Source: Bryobacteraceae bacterium (lineage in GTDB: Bacteria; Acidobacteriota; Terriglobia; Bryobacterales; Bryobacteraceae). Taken from it: 26,490 bases of DNA. Shown piece by piece: positions 15,570 through 23,398 of the stretch. Under the pieces are notes generated by a model that was not told where the DNA came from, did not search any database, and was given only the letters and a program-made list of their open reading frames with translations. The position numbers were made by a program, and so were the translations under genes. The DNA lies in contig JASHQT010000532.1 in assembly GCA_030039005.1 (NCBI GenBank), positions 1 to 26,490 on the forward strand. The letters are read 5' to 3'. Every line of letters starts with the position of its first letter. Position 1 is the first letter of the stretch.

Positions 15570-16922
15570 CTACTTTCCGATGCAAAACGTGGCGAAGATC
15601 CGGTTCAGGATATCGTCGGCGGTGGTGGCGCCGGTGATGGCGTCCAGTGGGCGCAGCGCGGCGTACAGATCGAGCAACAGCATCTCGTGCGGGATTCCAA
15701 TTTCGGCGGCTTTTCGAGCCTGCGCCAGAGCTTCTAGGCTCTCGCGCAACAGTTGCTCATGCCGGACGCTGGTGATGAAGCCGGTCTCCTGCTCCTCGGA
15801 CGCCAGGGGCGCGATGCTCGCGCGCAGGGTTTCTATTCCCGCGCCCGTGAGCGCGGAGACGGCGATGAACCCGGCCGCCGGCGAGGCCACGCGCGGCAGA
15901 TCGGCTTTGTTGCCCACCAGAATCGAACGGCCTTGCGCGCGAGCGCGCTCGAGGAGCGCGAGATCGTCGGGATGAATGGGCGCGGACAAGTCCACGACCA
16001 CCAGCGTCACGTCGGCTTCGGCGATGGCCTGATAGCTGCGCTCGATTCCCAGCGTCTCCACCAGGTCCTGGCCCGAGCGAATGCCGGCCGTATCCACGAA
16101 CTTCACCGGGATGCCGTGGATGGCCGCGACTTCGGAAACCAGGTCGCGCGTGGTGCCGGGAATATCGGTGACAATGGCGCGGTCCTGTTGCAGCAGGCGG
16201 TTGAACAGGCTGCTTTTGCCCACGTTGGGCCGGCCGACGATCGCGAGGGTGATTCCAGAATGAACCAGCTTGCCGTAATCGAAGGTGGAGGCGAGCGCGG
16301 CGAGCGGATCCTGGATGGATTCGAGGCGCCGCAGAATCTCCTCGGCCGGCGCGACGCTGACGTCGTCTTCGGCGAAATCGATGCCGGCCTCGAGAAGGGC
16401 GATTAACTCAACAAGCTGTTCCTTGATAGGACGAATGCGTTTCGATACCGAGCCTTCCACCTGTTGCGCGGCCACGCGGGCCTGATAGAGCGTGGTGGCC
16501 TCGATGAGATCACGCACGGCCTCGGCTTGCGGAAGATCGATGCGCCCGTTCACGTAAGCGCGCAGCGTGAACTCGCCCGGTTCGGCCAGTCTCGCGTGCA
16601 CTTTGTTTCCAGGGGCGCAGGCGCGTTCCACACAGAACCGCAGGACCACGGGCGAACCGTGGCACGAAATCTCGATCATGTCCTGGGCGGTGTAGGATCG
16701 CGGCGCGGCGAAGTACGCGGCGACCACCTGATCGACGGTATTGCCTTCCTCGTCGGTCAGTTCGGCGAGCGCGAGCGTCCACGGCTTCCAAACGTGGCCG
16801 GCGTGAAACCGCAAAATTCGTTCAGCAATTTGGCGCGCTTCGGCACCCGAAAGACGCACCACACCGACGCCCGATCGGCCGGGCGGCGTGGAAATGGCAA
16901 CAATCGTATCGTCGATTCGCAG
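15570..16922 (-). CDS. mnmE: tRNA modification GTPase MnmE, start codon non-standard
   Basis: With MnmG, MnmE installs the 5-carboxymethylaminomethyl group on wobble U34 of tRNAs. Features visible are the N-terminal folate-binding domain ([47 protein letters not shown]), the G domain with P-loop GRPNVGKSS (about 230-238), GTTRD, DTAG and NKAD, and the C-terminal signature ending CIGK. The conserved N-terminus begins before the first usual start codon in this frame (GTG at 16862), yet no ATG, GTG or TTG exists upstream before a stop at about 16980. The CTG at 16922-16920 would give 450 residues, the normal size, and is used here. ATC or ATT a few codons later is also possible. The CTG lies 11 nt after the jag stop, so coupled initiation is plausible. 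Confidence 0.9.
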   Translation of the reverse strand: MRIDDTIVAISTPPGRSGVGVVRLSGAEARQIAERILRFHAGHVWKPWTLALAELTDEEGNTVDQVVAAYFAAPRSYTAQDMIEISCHGSPVVLRFCVERACAPGNKVHARLAEPGEFTLRAYVNGRIDLPQAEAVRDLIEATTLYQARVAAQQVEGSVSKRIRPIKEQLVELIALLEAGIDFAEDDVSVAPAEEILRRLESIQDPLAALASTFDYGKLVHSGITLAIVGRPNVGKSSLFNRLLQQDRAIVTDIPGTTRDLVSEVAAIHGIPVKFVDTAGIRSGQDLVETLGIERSYQAIAEADVTLVVVDLSAPIHPDDLALLERARAQGRSILVGNKADLPRVASPAAGFIAVSALTGAGIETLRASIAPLASEEQETGFITSVRHEQLLRESLEALAQARKAAEIGIPHEMLLLDLYAALRPLDAITGATTADDILNRIFATFCIGK

Positions 16923-16933
16923 ATACTTGTGGA

Positions 16934-17560
16934 CTAGGGCCGGCGGCCGCCGCCGCGCCGCGGAGGTCCGGATCTTCTATCGCGATCGCGAGGTCCGCGC
17001 CCACGATCGCCGCCGCGCGAAGGCGGAGCGGGACGGGGCGGGCGAATCGGTTCGGGCAGCGGCATATCGATGGGAAGGACCACCACCTGGCGGAAAGGTC
17101 CGGTGCCCGTGCTTTCGCTGCGGATATCCGTCTCGTTGCGCAGGCTCAGATGAATGATGCGGCGCTCGCGGCTGCTCATGGGATTGAAGTGGAACGGGCG
17201 GCGCGTTCTTTTCACGCTTTCGGCAGCCGTGATGGCGCTCAAGCGCAGCTCCTCGATGCGCAGCGTCCGGTAATCGTTGGAATCGAAGCACAGCAGCGAG
17301 TGGTGGTCGGGCGGGATGCGCAGAGCTTCCATGGTGAGAAACTCAAGCGCCAGCAGCACCTCGGCTTTATTGGAAAGCAAGATATCGACGTCCGGTCCGG
17401 AGAATTTCACCAGCACGTCCGGGTCTTCGAGATCGGGATGGAGGTGCTGGCCCTCCAGGAGTTCGAACGACAACTCCAGTCCCATGTCGCCCAGGACCAT
17501 GTCGAGAAACTCGCTGATACGATATCCGATGGATTCGACGGTATAAGTTTTTTCGGCCAC
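16934..17560 (-). CDS. jag: Jag/KhpB-type RNA-binding protein (KH-R3H)
   Basis: The protein has 208 residues, starting at GTG 17560-17558, 6 bp after the yidC stop. Residues 1-60 form the Jag N-terminal and KH region, and [20 protein letters not shown] continues the KH-like fold. The R3H domain (about 105-165) has [20 protein letters not shown] and [14 protein letters not shown], with the Arg-x3-His arrangement of the family. The C-terminal ~40 residues are rich in Arg, Gly and Pro ([20 protein letters not shown]), an RGG-like RNA-binding tail not found in the Firmicutes homologues. KhpB proteins bind RNA and affect cell division and elongation in Gram-positives. The role here is inferred from the conserved yidC neighbourhood. 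Confidence 0.9.
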   Translation of the reverse strand: MAEKTYTVESIGYRISEFLDMVLGDMGLELSFELLEGQHLHPDLEDPDVLVKFSGPDVDILLSNKAEVLLALEFLTMEALRIPPDHHSLLCFDSNDYRTLRIEELRLSAITAAESVKRTRRPFHFNPMSSRERRIIHLSLRNETDIRSESTGTGPFRQVVVLPIDMPLPEPIRPPRPAPPSRGGDRGRGPRDRDRRSGPPRRGGGRRP

Positions 17561-17566
17561 CTTCGG

Positions 17567-19315
17567 TTACTTACCCTTCTTCTTGGCTGGGGCCGGAGGC
17601 GGAGGCGGCGGTGGCGCCGGCATCATCCGATTTACGGCCCATTGCTGTGCAACACCCACAAAATTACTGGTTAAGTAGTATAACACCAGACCGCTGGACA
17701 AATTGTAGAAAAACAAACCGAATAGCAACGGCATCCACTTCGTCATCTTGGCTTGGGAGGGGTCCATGCCCGGTGTGGGGGTCATTTGCTGGATGAGGAA
17801 CTGCGAAACGATCATCACCACCGGCAGAATGTGGATGGGCAATGTTTCCGGCGACGACAGATCGGTCACCCAGAGCCAGTGGGCGCCGCGCATTTCGATG
17901 GTGACAGAAAGAACCTTATAGAAGGCATACAGCAGCGGCAATTGGATCAGCATGGGGAAGCAGCCGCCCATGGGGTTTACGCCTTCTTTTTTGTAAAACT
18001 CCATCACTTCCTGGTTCTGCTCGGCCTTGCGGGGATCGCGCAGGCTGAGGCCCTTATATTTCGCGTTGATGGCGGCCAGCTTTGGCTGCAGAGCTTGCAT
18101 CTTGCGCTGGCTCTTCATGCTCTTCCACCGCATCGGCAACATCACGACGTTGATCAGGATGCTGATCAAGATGATCGACCAGCCGTAATTGTGAACGAAG
18201 TTATCGTTGAGCCAATGCATCGCATAGAACAGGGGCTTCGCGATGATGCCGTACCAGCCCCAGTCGATCAACTGCTGCAGCTTGGGATCCACGCGGCGCA
18301 GCAGATCGACATCTTTGGGACCGACAAAGACGGAGAACCGGTTCACTGAGTCGCCGCCCACCTCCACGCCTACGCGCATCTCTTCCTTGCCGGCGGGCGC
18401 GGGGGGTACATCGTCTTTGATGGTCTCCACCGTGACCGGCATGTTGTCTTTCGGCAAAAAGACGGCGGCGAAGAAGCGGTCGTCCAGACCGGCGAAGGAG
18501 AAATCGCCGGTCGTAATCTCGGGGCCATTCTTGGCCGACTTCGCGTCCTGGCTGGTAAGCTTGCCTTGGCTGAGCCCGAATGTGGTGGCTTGGTGCGGGT
18601 CGAAATACACGGCGTGCTCTTCGCCGGTGCGGTTGATGACGGTGGGATCGCCGAAGCCGCCGCGCCACTGGATCAGGTGATCGGTGGGGACGCCGTTGAT
18701 GGTGACTTCGGTGGTGACCTGCGAAAGGTAGCCGGACTTGGAAAACTGGAATTTCTTGAGCGCATAATCCGTGCCGTTGGAGAAAGTGTATTCGATCCCC
18801 AAACCGTTGGCCGAGGGCTTGGCGACGTATAGGCCGTAGTTCAGAGCGTCTGCAGCTTTCTCATCGCGCAGCACGAGCGAAAACGGCGGAGCGACCTTGG
18901 AGTAGCTGGCCGGATTGACCAGCTCCAGCGGTTTTCCGGCGCGATCCTTATACTTTTTGAGAATCCAACTGCGAACGGTTCCGCCGCGATTGGAGAATGT
19001 GACGCGGTAAATGTCCGTGTCGACGATGAACTGCTGCTCGGTGGAAGCTTCGATCTGCCCGGGCGCCGGTTGGCCCGCCGCTTGCGGCGTGGCGCTCTCG
19101 GTGGTCGCCGTCGCCGCGGGCACGGCGGCCGTTTTTGTGGACGCGCTCTGTTGCGTGGTCTTGGCGGCGCTCTTGGGCGGCGGTGGCGGAGCCTTATAAA
19201 AATATGGCGTGAGGAACAGCACCAGCCCCATCAGGACAAAGGCCAGCAGCAGGCGCTGCTCCATGGAAAGCTCTTTCTTTCCTGGTCCGTTGGATGGGAG
19301 TTGGTTATCGGCCAT
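17567..19315 (-). CDS. yidC: membrane protein insertase YidC
   Basis: The protein has 582 residues, the long Gram-negative form. It inserts and folds inner-membrane proteins with or without SecYEG. An N-terminal membrane helix (LLLAFVLMGLVLFLTPYFY, about 21-39) is followed by a Pro/Ala/Thr-rich linker and a large periplasmic beta domain (about 95-345). The C-terminal insertase core begins at NYGWSIILISILINVVMLPM, with the groove Arg in LPMRWKSMKSQRKMQ. It continues with NPMGGCFPMLIQLPLLYAFY and GLFFYNLSSGLVLYYLTSNF, and ends in a proline run plus a basic tail (PAPAKKKGK) suited to ribosome contact. The ATG at 19315 lies 11 bp after yidD. Confidence 0.97.
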   Translation of the reverse strand: MADNQLPSNGPGKKELSMEQRLLLAFVLMGLVLFLTPYFYKAPPPPPKSAAKTTQQSASTKTAAVPAATATTESATPQAAGQPAPGQIEASTEQQFIVDTDIYRVTFSNRGGTVRSWILKKYKDRAGKPLELVNPASYSKVAPPFSLVLRDEKAADALNYGLYVAKPSANGLGIEYTFSNGTDYALKKFQFSKSGYLSQVTTEVTINGVPTDHLIQWRGGFGDPTVINRTGEEHAVYFDPHQATTFGLSQGKLTSQDAKSAKNGPEITTGDFSFAGLDDRFFAAVFLPKDNMPVTVETIKDDVPPAPAGKEEMRVGVEVGGDSVNRFSVFVGPKDVDLLRRVDPKLQQLIDWGWYGIIAKPLFYAMHWLNDNFVHNYGWSIILISILINVVMLPMRWKSMKSQRKMQALQPKLAAINAKYKGLSLRDPRKAEQNQEVMEFYKKEGVNPMGGCFPMLIQLPLLYAFYKVLSVTIEMRGAHWLWVTDLSSPETLPIHILPVVMIVSQFLIQQMTPTPGMDPSQAKMTKWMPLLFGLFFYNLSSGLVLYYLTSNFVGVAQQWAVNRMMPAPPPPPPPAPAKKKGK

Positions 19316-19326
19316 GAATGAAAACT

Positions 19327-19536
19327 CTAGCGGACCGGATCGAATCCCCCGGCGTGGAAGGGATGGCAGCGCGCCAAACGGCGCAGCCCCAAGCCTACAC
19401 CTCGCAGGGCGCCATAGCGGGCTACCGCCTCCAGCATGTATTCCGAACAGGTGGGATAAAAGCGGCAGGCCGAGGGCAAGAGCGGCGATACAAAACGTTT
19501 ATAGAGACGCAAGGTTGCGATTACTGCTTTTTGCAT
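19327..19536 (-). CDS. yidD: membrane protein insertion efficiency factor YidD
   Basis: The protein has 69 residues from the ATG at 19536-19534, with the family signature [34 protein letters not shown] and [19 protein letters not shown]. The three conserved cysteines are present. YidD is a small membrane-associated protein that helps YidC-dependent insertion. Its start overlaps the end of rnpA by 16 bp, a common arrangement that suggests coupled translation. The open frame extends further upstream inside rnpA, but those residues do not match the family. Confidence 0.95.
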   Translation of the reverse strand: MQKAVIATLRLYKRFVSPLLPSACRFYPTCSEYMLEAVARYGALRGVGLGLRRLARCHPFHAGGFDPVR

Positions 19537-20057
19537 TGCGCCACCAATCGATCCACTTCCCGCTGCAACTCCTCGCGCCGCGCCGCGATCGCCGCACGGC
19601 GCGGATTGATCACGATATCCCATTCCGGCGCCACTTCCGTCAGGCGCACCCGCAAGGCCTCCCGTAGCCTGCGCTTCACACGGTTTCGCAGTACGGCCTT
19701 CCCGAACGCTCGCGGCACCGTAAAGCCCAGCCGAGGACCGTCGCATTTTACTTCCTGTAGCTTAGACGCATCTTGTGATCTAGACGCGTCTGGCGATCTA
19801 AACGCGTCAGGGCCGCAGCGTTCGAGGCGCAAGCAAAACGCCGCGAAGTACCGGCCCGCGAAGCGACTTCCCTGATTGTAAGCTCTGCGGAAATCGGCGG
19901 CTCTCAGTATCCGGGCGGTTTTTGGAAAGCCGTTACTCGGCGTTGGCGTAGCGCAGGGCTCTCTCGTCGCTAACGGTGAGCTTGTGGCGGCCCTTGGCCC
20001 GGCGACGCGCCAGGACGGCCCGGCCGTTTTTGGTGGACATGCGTACACGAAATCCAT
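19521..20057 (-). CDS. rnpA: ribonuclease P protein component, extended and overlapping rpmH
   Basis: RnpA is the protein subunit of RNase P, which trims the 5' ends of tRNAs. The core is clear: [40 protein letters not shown] (the RNR signature), and [12 protein letters not shown]. There is no ATG, GTG or TTG between the end of rpmH (19933) and the core. The nearest starts are ATG 20057 and GTG 20048, both inside rpmH in another frame. ATG 20057 gives 178 residues against the usual 110-130, with a ~44-residue basic/Pro-rich extension. The frame is also open further upstream to an ATG at 20246. An insert between FAAFCL and RLGFTV is built from a triplicated 6-residue unit. The gene overlaps yidD by 16 bp. 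Confidence 0.9.
   Translation of the reverse strand: MDFVYACPPKTAGPSWRVAGPRAATSSPLATREPCATPTPSNGFPKTARILRAADFRRAYNQGSRFAGRYFAAFCLRLERCGPDAFRSPDASRSQDASKLQEVKCDGPRLGFTVPRAFGKAVLRNRVKRRLREALRVRLTEVAPEWDIVINPRRAAIAARREELQREVDRLVAQCKKQ
19759..19812. repeat. three tandem 18-bp repeats inside rnpA
   Basis: Units at 19759-19776, 19777-19794 and 19795-19812 share the pattern (G)ATCTAGACGCGTC plus four or five variable bases. They are in frame and encode [12 protein letters not shown] and DASKLQ in RnpA. The units differ by several bases, so the expansion is not very recent. Confidence 0.85.
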
Positions 20058-20106
20058 GTGTCTTCGCCCGTTTGCGATTATTTGGTTGAAAGGTGCGTTT
20101 TGGCAT
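19933..20106 (-). CDS. rpmH: 50S ribosomal protein L34
   Basis: The protein has 57 residues, starting [20 protein letters not shown] and continuing with the L34 signature [26 protein letters not shown] lies about 7 nt before the ATG at 20106-20104. L34 is usually 44-48 residues. The C-terminal ~10 residues ([11 protein letters not shown]) are an extension, in a stretch that also encodes the overlapping rnpA frame. A strong promoter lies 55-83 bp upstream. The first gene of the rpmH-rnpA-yidD-yidC-jag-mnmE group. Confidence 0.97.
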   Translation of the reverse strand: MPKRTFQPNNRKRAKTHGFRVRMSTKNGRAVLARRRAKGRHKLTVSDERALRYANAE

Positions 20107-20160
20107 CTGATTTCCTCGGCCCGGGCAAAGCACCCGAAACGTAGAAGGCTCTTAAATTTC

Positions 20161-20189
20161 AGTATAAAAGGCGTGCAATGGGGTGTCAA
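20161..20189 (-). promoter_or_regulatory. sigma70-type promoter of the rpmH operon
   Basis: On the minus strand TTGACA (20189-20184) and TATACT (20166-20161) are separated by 17 bp, a perfect -35 box and a five-of-six -10 box at ideal spacing. Transcription should start near 20154, leaving a leader of about 48 nt before rpmH. This start site excludes the ATG at 20246 as an rnpA start on this transcript. Confidence 0.85.
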
Positions 20190-20200
20190 ACTCGGAGTCG

Positions 20201-21190
20201 CTACCTTGGAATACGCGGCGCGGCCCGCTTTTGTTCGAACTGCCATGCCGTAGCGACGATGCCTGTAATTTCCGGGTACTTTGGCTTCCAGCCGAGCGTT
20301 CGCTTCAACTTGTCGGAATTCGCCACCAGGACTGCCGGATCGCCCTCCCGCCGCGGTCCGATCTGGTGCGGCACTTTGCGCCCGGTGATGTGTTCCACGG
20401 CCCGCAACACCTCCAGCACCGATTGCCCGGCGCCAGTGCCGACGTTGAAAACATCCGAGGCGCCGCCGGCGAACAATTTTTCGATCGCCGCCACGTGGGC
20501 TTCGGCGAGATCGCTGACGTGGACATAATCGCGAATGCAGGTGCCGTCGGGCGTCTCGTAATCGTCGCCGAAGATGGTCATCGGCTTTCCGGAGGCGACG
20601 GCGCGGAGCAGCAGTGGGATCAAATGCGTCTCCGGCGAATGCTCCTCGCCCAGGCCGGATTCTGGATCCGCGCCGCAGGCATTGAAATAACGCAGCGCGA
20701 TGCTCCGCAACCCGCTACAGAGATCCAGCCACTTCAGCATCTTTTCCACGATCACTTTGGATTCGCCGTAGGGATTCACCGGATCGAAGGGCAGATCTTC
20801 GGGGATGGGCACGACCCGCGGCGTTCCATACACAGCGGCAGTCGAAGAAAATACCAGCCGCTTTACGTTGGCCTGGATCATCGCGCTGAACAGTGACGCG
20901 CTACCGCCGTCGTTATTGAGGAAATAAAGTTCGGGCCTCTTCGTGGATTCGCCTACCATGGAATGCGCGGCGAAGTGAATCACGGCGTCCACCTGCTCGC
21001 GGGTCAACAGGTCCGTGAGCGCGGCTGTTTCGGCCAGATTCAGCTTGTGGAGCGGCAGGCCGCGCACGTTGTGTTCGTATCCGCGCGACAAATCGTCCAC
21101 AACGATCACGCTGGATCCACGCTGCTTCAACAAATGCGCGGTCACCGAACCGATGTATCCCGCCCCACCCGTCACCAAAACCTTAGGCAT
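20201..21190 (-). CDS. galE: UDP-glucose 4-epimerase
   Basis: The protein has 329 residues, standard for GalE. It interconverts UDP-glucose and UDP-galactose and supplies galactose for polysaccharides. The NAD-binding motif VLVTGGAGYIGS lies at the N-terminus. The catalytic set is complete: Ser115/116 in FSSTAAVYG, and Tyr141 with Lys145 in NPYGESK. Substrate-loop motifs ALRYFNACGA, TCIRDYVHVSDLA and FNVGTGAGQSVLEV follow. Paralogues acting on UDP-GlcNAc or UDP-glucuronate cannot be fully excluded. It ends 12 bp before the -35 box of the rpmH promoter, in the place often occupied by dnaA. Confidence 0.93.
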   Translation of the reverse strand: MPKVLVTGGAGYIGSVTAHLLKQRGSSVIVVDDLSRGYEHNVRGLPLHKLNLAETAALTDLLTREQVDAVIHFAAHSMVGESTKRPELYFLNNDGGSASLFSAMIQANVKRLVFSSTAAVYGTPRVVPIPEDLPFDPVNPYGESKVIVEKMLKWLDLCSGLRSIALRYFNACGADPESGLGEEHSPETHLIPLLLRAVASGKPMTIFGDDYETPDGTCIRDYVHVSDLAEAHVAAIEKLFAGGASDVFNVGTGAGQSVLEVLRAVEHITGRKVPHQIGPRREGDPAVLVANSDKLKRTLGWKPKYPEITGIVATAWQFEQKRAAPRIPR

Positions 21191-21239
21191 AGGCTTTTAG
21201 TCTAAAATTCTTATCGGCGCATTGCGCGCCGGTACGCGC

Positions 21240-22292
21240 ATGACTGGCTGGCAACGATGGCTCCGGCGGCCCAAGAGTCTGTGGCTGCGCAGGGCGATTT
21301 TCCAGATTCATCTCTGGACCGGACTCGCGCTCGGGCTGTACGTCTTGGTGATCAGCGTCAGCGGCAGCGCCATCGTGTTCCGCAACGAACTATACACTTC
21401 GCTGTGGCCGGGGCCGCGCATCGTGGCCGTCGGTCCTCACAAGCTTTCGCACGAAGAGCTTCGCGGCGCCGCGCTGCGGGCCTATCCCGATTACAAGGTG
21501 AGCTGGATCTGGGACGCGAGACTACCGGCCAATCAGGCGGTGGAGATCTGGCTGGATCGCAAAGGTCACAAGAAGCAGCGGCTGTTCGATCCGTATACGG
21601 GCCGGGATTTAGGCGAGTCGCGGCCATACTCAATCCAGTTCATCGGCTGGCTCGTTGACCTGCACGTGAACCTGCTGGCGGGCAAAACGGGGCGCGTGGT
21701 GAACGGCGTGGGCGCGATCTTCGTCCTTGCGCTTTCGATTTCCGGGGCAGTGCTGTGGTGGCCGGGGATTCGCGGCTGGCGCCGCGGCTTGATCATTCGC
21801 GGGGAATCGAACTGGAAACGATTCAATTGGGAACTCCACACCGTAATCGGGCTGTGGACGCTACCTATCGTGTTCCTGTTCGGGTTCGTCGGCGTGTACG
21901 CTGGATTCCCGGAGCATTTTCAAGGCTGGGTGAATCGGATCGCGCCGCTGAACTTTTATCGCCCGATTCCGGACGCGGCCGTTCGTCCGAACGTACCTGT
22001 GATCGCCGTCAGCACCCCGGCTTTGAACACACCAGCTGGGCGCCCGCGTTTTCGACCGCGCTACAGCACCGGCGATCAAATCATCCGTTGGTTCAGCTAC
22101 CTGCATTTCGGCAATTTCGGCGGATGGCCGAGCAAAGCAATATGGGTGATCATCGGCCTCGCGCCCGCGTTTCTTTTCGTCACCGGTGCGCTGATGTGGT
22201 GGAATCGCGTGGTCTGGCCGGCAGCGCAGCGGCGGTATAATTCTCGATCATGGCAACGAAACAGCGCGCATTCCTCACCCTTGCCGCACTAG
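21240..22292 (+). CDS. PepSY-associated transmembrane protein
   Basis: The protein has 350 residues from the ATG at 21240; a TTG at 21222 would add six. It has four membrane segments: about IHLWTGLALGLYVLVISVSG, VGAIFVLALSISGAVLWWPG, LWTLPIVFLFGFVGVYAGF and VIIGLAPAFLFVTGALMWW. Conserved histidines occur in FQIHLWTG, DLHVNLLAGKTGR, WELHTVIG and YLHFGNFGG, as in the PepSY_TM family (PiuB-like, linked with iron uptake and flavin or heme electron transfer). A large loop between the first two segments should be periplasmic. There is no TonB receptor nearby to fix the function. The next gene starts inside its last 43 bp, suggesting coupled expression. Confidence 0.82.
   Translation: MTGWQRWLRRPKSLWLRRAIFQIHLWTGLALGLYVLVISVSGSAIVFRNELYTSLWPGPRIVAVGPHKLSHEELRGAALRAYPDYKVSWIWDARLPANQAVEIWLDRKGHKKQRLFDPYTGRDLGESRPYSIQFIGWLVDLHVNLLAGKTGRVVNGVGAIFVLALSISGAVLWWPGIRGWRRGLIIRGESNWKRFNWELHTVIGLWTLPIVFLFGFVGVYAGFPEHFQGWVNRIAPLNFYRPIPDAAVRPNVPVIAVSTPALNTPAGRPRFRPRYSTGDQIIRWFSYLHFGNFGGWPSKAIWVIIGLAPAFLFVTGALMWWNRVVWPAAQRRYNSRSWQRNSAHSSPLPH
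22236..22241 (+). promoter_or_regulatory. consensus -10 box just before the beta-propeller gene
   Basis: TATAAT stands 8 bp before the ATG at 22250, inside the PepSY gene. No -35 box is recognisable 16-18 bp upstream (TCTGGC at the 17-bp spacing). If used, transcription would begin at or next to the start codon, giving a leaderless mRNA. Confidence 0.3.
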
Positions 22293-23281
22293 CCGCGGCT
22301 GCGGCAGCCTCAGCGGGAGGGCGCGTCGACTTGAACAATCCTACCGGCACGCACGGGCTCATCGTGATCGATAAGATCGGGCGGCACGTACGGTTCTTCG
22401 ATCCCACGACGTTCCAGGAGCTCGCGAACACCGCGCTGGATGTGGGCGTCGCACCGCACGATCTGGCGATCTCACCCGACCACAAGTTCGCCTACATCCC
22501 CGTGTATGGCGACGGCGTGTATGGACGGAATCCGCACCCCGGCCACACGATCGCGATCGTCAATCTGGAAACCCGGAAGATTGCAGGAACCATCGACGTT
22601 TCGCCCTATCAGGCGCCGCACGGCATTCAGATCGACGCCCAGGGCACCATCTACGTCACCTGCGACCTCAGCCGCAAACTGCTGGTGATCGACCCTAAGG
22701 CGCGCAAGATCGAAGCGGCCATCGACACCGATGGCACCAGCCACTGGGTGGGCGTGCTGCCGGACGCAAGCAAGGCGTACACGGTCAACAAGAATGACCG
22801 CATGTTCGTTACGGTCATCGATCTGAAGAAGCGCGCAATTGTCGCGCGTATTCCGGCGCCGAACGGCACTGAGGGCATCGCGGTTTCGCCCGATGGGATG
22901 TGGGTTGTGGCGGTCGATCATGTCGAGCCCCAGCTTCTCGTGATCAATCCGGAGAGCGATCAGGTATCCGTCACGATCCCGCTCGAAGGCAACACCAAGG
23001 CCGCGTTTAAGCCGCGGTTCTCGCTCGATGGATCCAAACTGCTGGTCTGCAACCTGAGCGAAGGCCTGGTGAACATCATCGACGTCGCCGACGCGCACGG
23101 TCCGCAGCACGTGCTACACGTCGGCAAAGATCCCATGGGATTTGCCTTCGCTCCCGACGGCAAGACCGCGCTGGTGGCCAATCACGGCGACGGTACGGTA
23201 TCGGTGATCGATCTTTCGGAGAACAAAGTGGTGTCGAGCTTTACAGGCGGCGCGGGCGTGGAATCGCTGGCGTTTTATTAG
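22250..23281 (+). CDS. secreted YVTN-type beta-propeller protein
   Basis: The protein has 343 residues with a signal peptide (ATKQRAFLTLAALAAAAAAS, cleavage near SAGG). Repeats of about 40-45 residues recur through the protein: PHDLAISPDHKFAYIPVYGD, GIQIDAQGTIYVTCDLSRKL, GIAVSPDGMWVVAVDHVEPQ, RFSLDGSKLLVCNLSEGLVN and GFAFAPDGKTALVANHGDGT. These are the blades of a seven-bladed YVTN/lactonase-like propeller. Such proteins bind ligands or proteins in the periplasm; catalytic residues of a lactonase are not evident. The ATG overlaps the PepSY gene by 43 bp in another frame, so the two may act together. No ribosome-binding site is seen, but a TATAAT is next to the start. Confidence 0.85.
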   Translation: MATKQRAFLTLAALAAAAAASAGGRVDLNNPTGTHGLIVIDKIGRHVRFFDPTTFQELANTALDVGVAPHDLAISPDHKFAYIPVYGDGVYGRNPHPGHTIAIVNLETRKIAGTIDVSPYQAPHGIQIDAQGTIYVTCDLSRKLLVIDPKARKIEAAIDTDGTSHWVGVLPDASKAYTVNKNDRMFVTVIDLKKRAIVARIPAPNGTEGIAVSPDGMWVVAVDHVEPQLLVINPESDQVSVTIPLEGNTKAAFKPRFSLDGSKLLVCNLSEGLVNIIDVADAHGPQHVLHVGKDPMGFAFAPDGKTALVANHGDGTVSVIDLSENKVVSSFTGGAGVESLAFY

Positions 23282-23372
23282 CGCCAGGGCGGTTCTGAAA
23301 CGATACAATCATAGGCGAAGCGCCGCAGGATTCCCGTCCAATCCTTGCAGCCGAAACCTGGGCCGATGCTTC

Positions 23373-23398
23373 GGCCCGTACTCCGGGCCCGTACTCCG
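23373..23398. repeat. perfect 13-bp tandem duplication before glnD
   Basis: GGCCCGTACTCCG occurs twice without spacer (23373-23385, 23386-23398) and abuts the ATG at 23399. The duplication is not a multiple of three, so codons upstream of it (ATG 23366, TTG 23345) are unlikely to be ancestral starts. Confidence 0.85.

Noticed and set aside
20058..20246. ATG at 20246 as the rnpA start
   Set aside because: It lies inside galE and upstream of the strong promoter at 20161-20189, so the main transcript cannot carry it.
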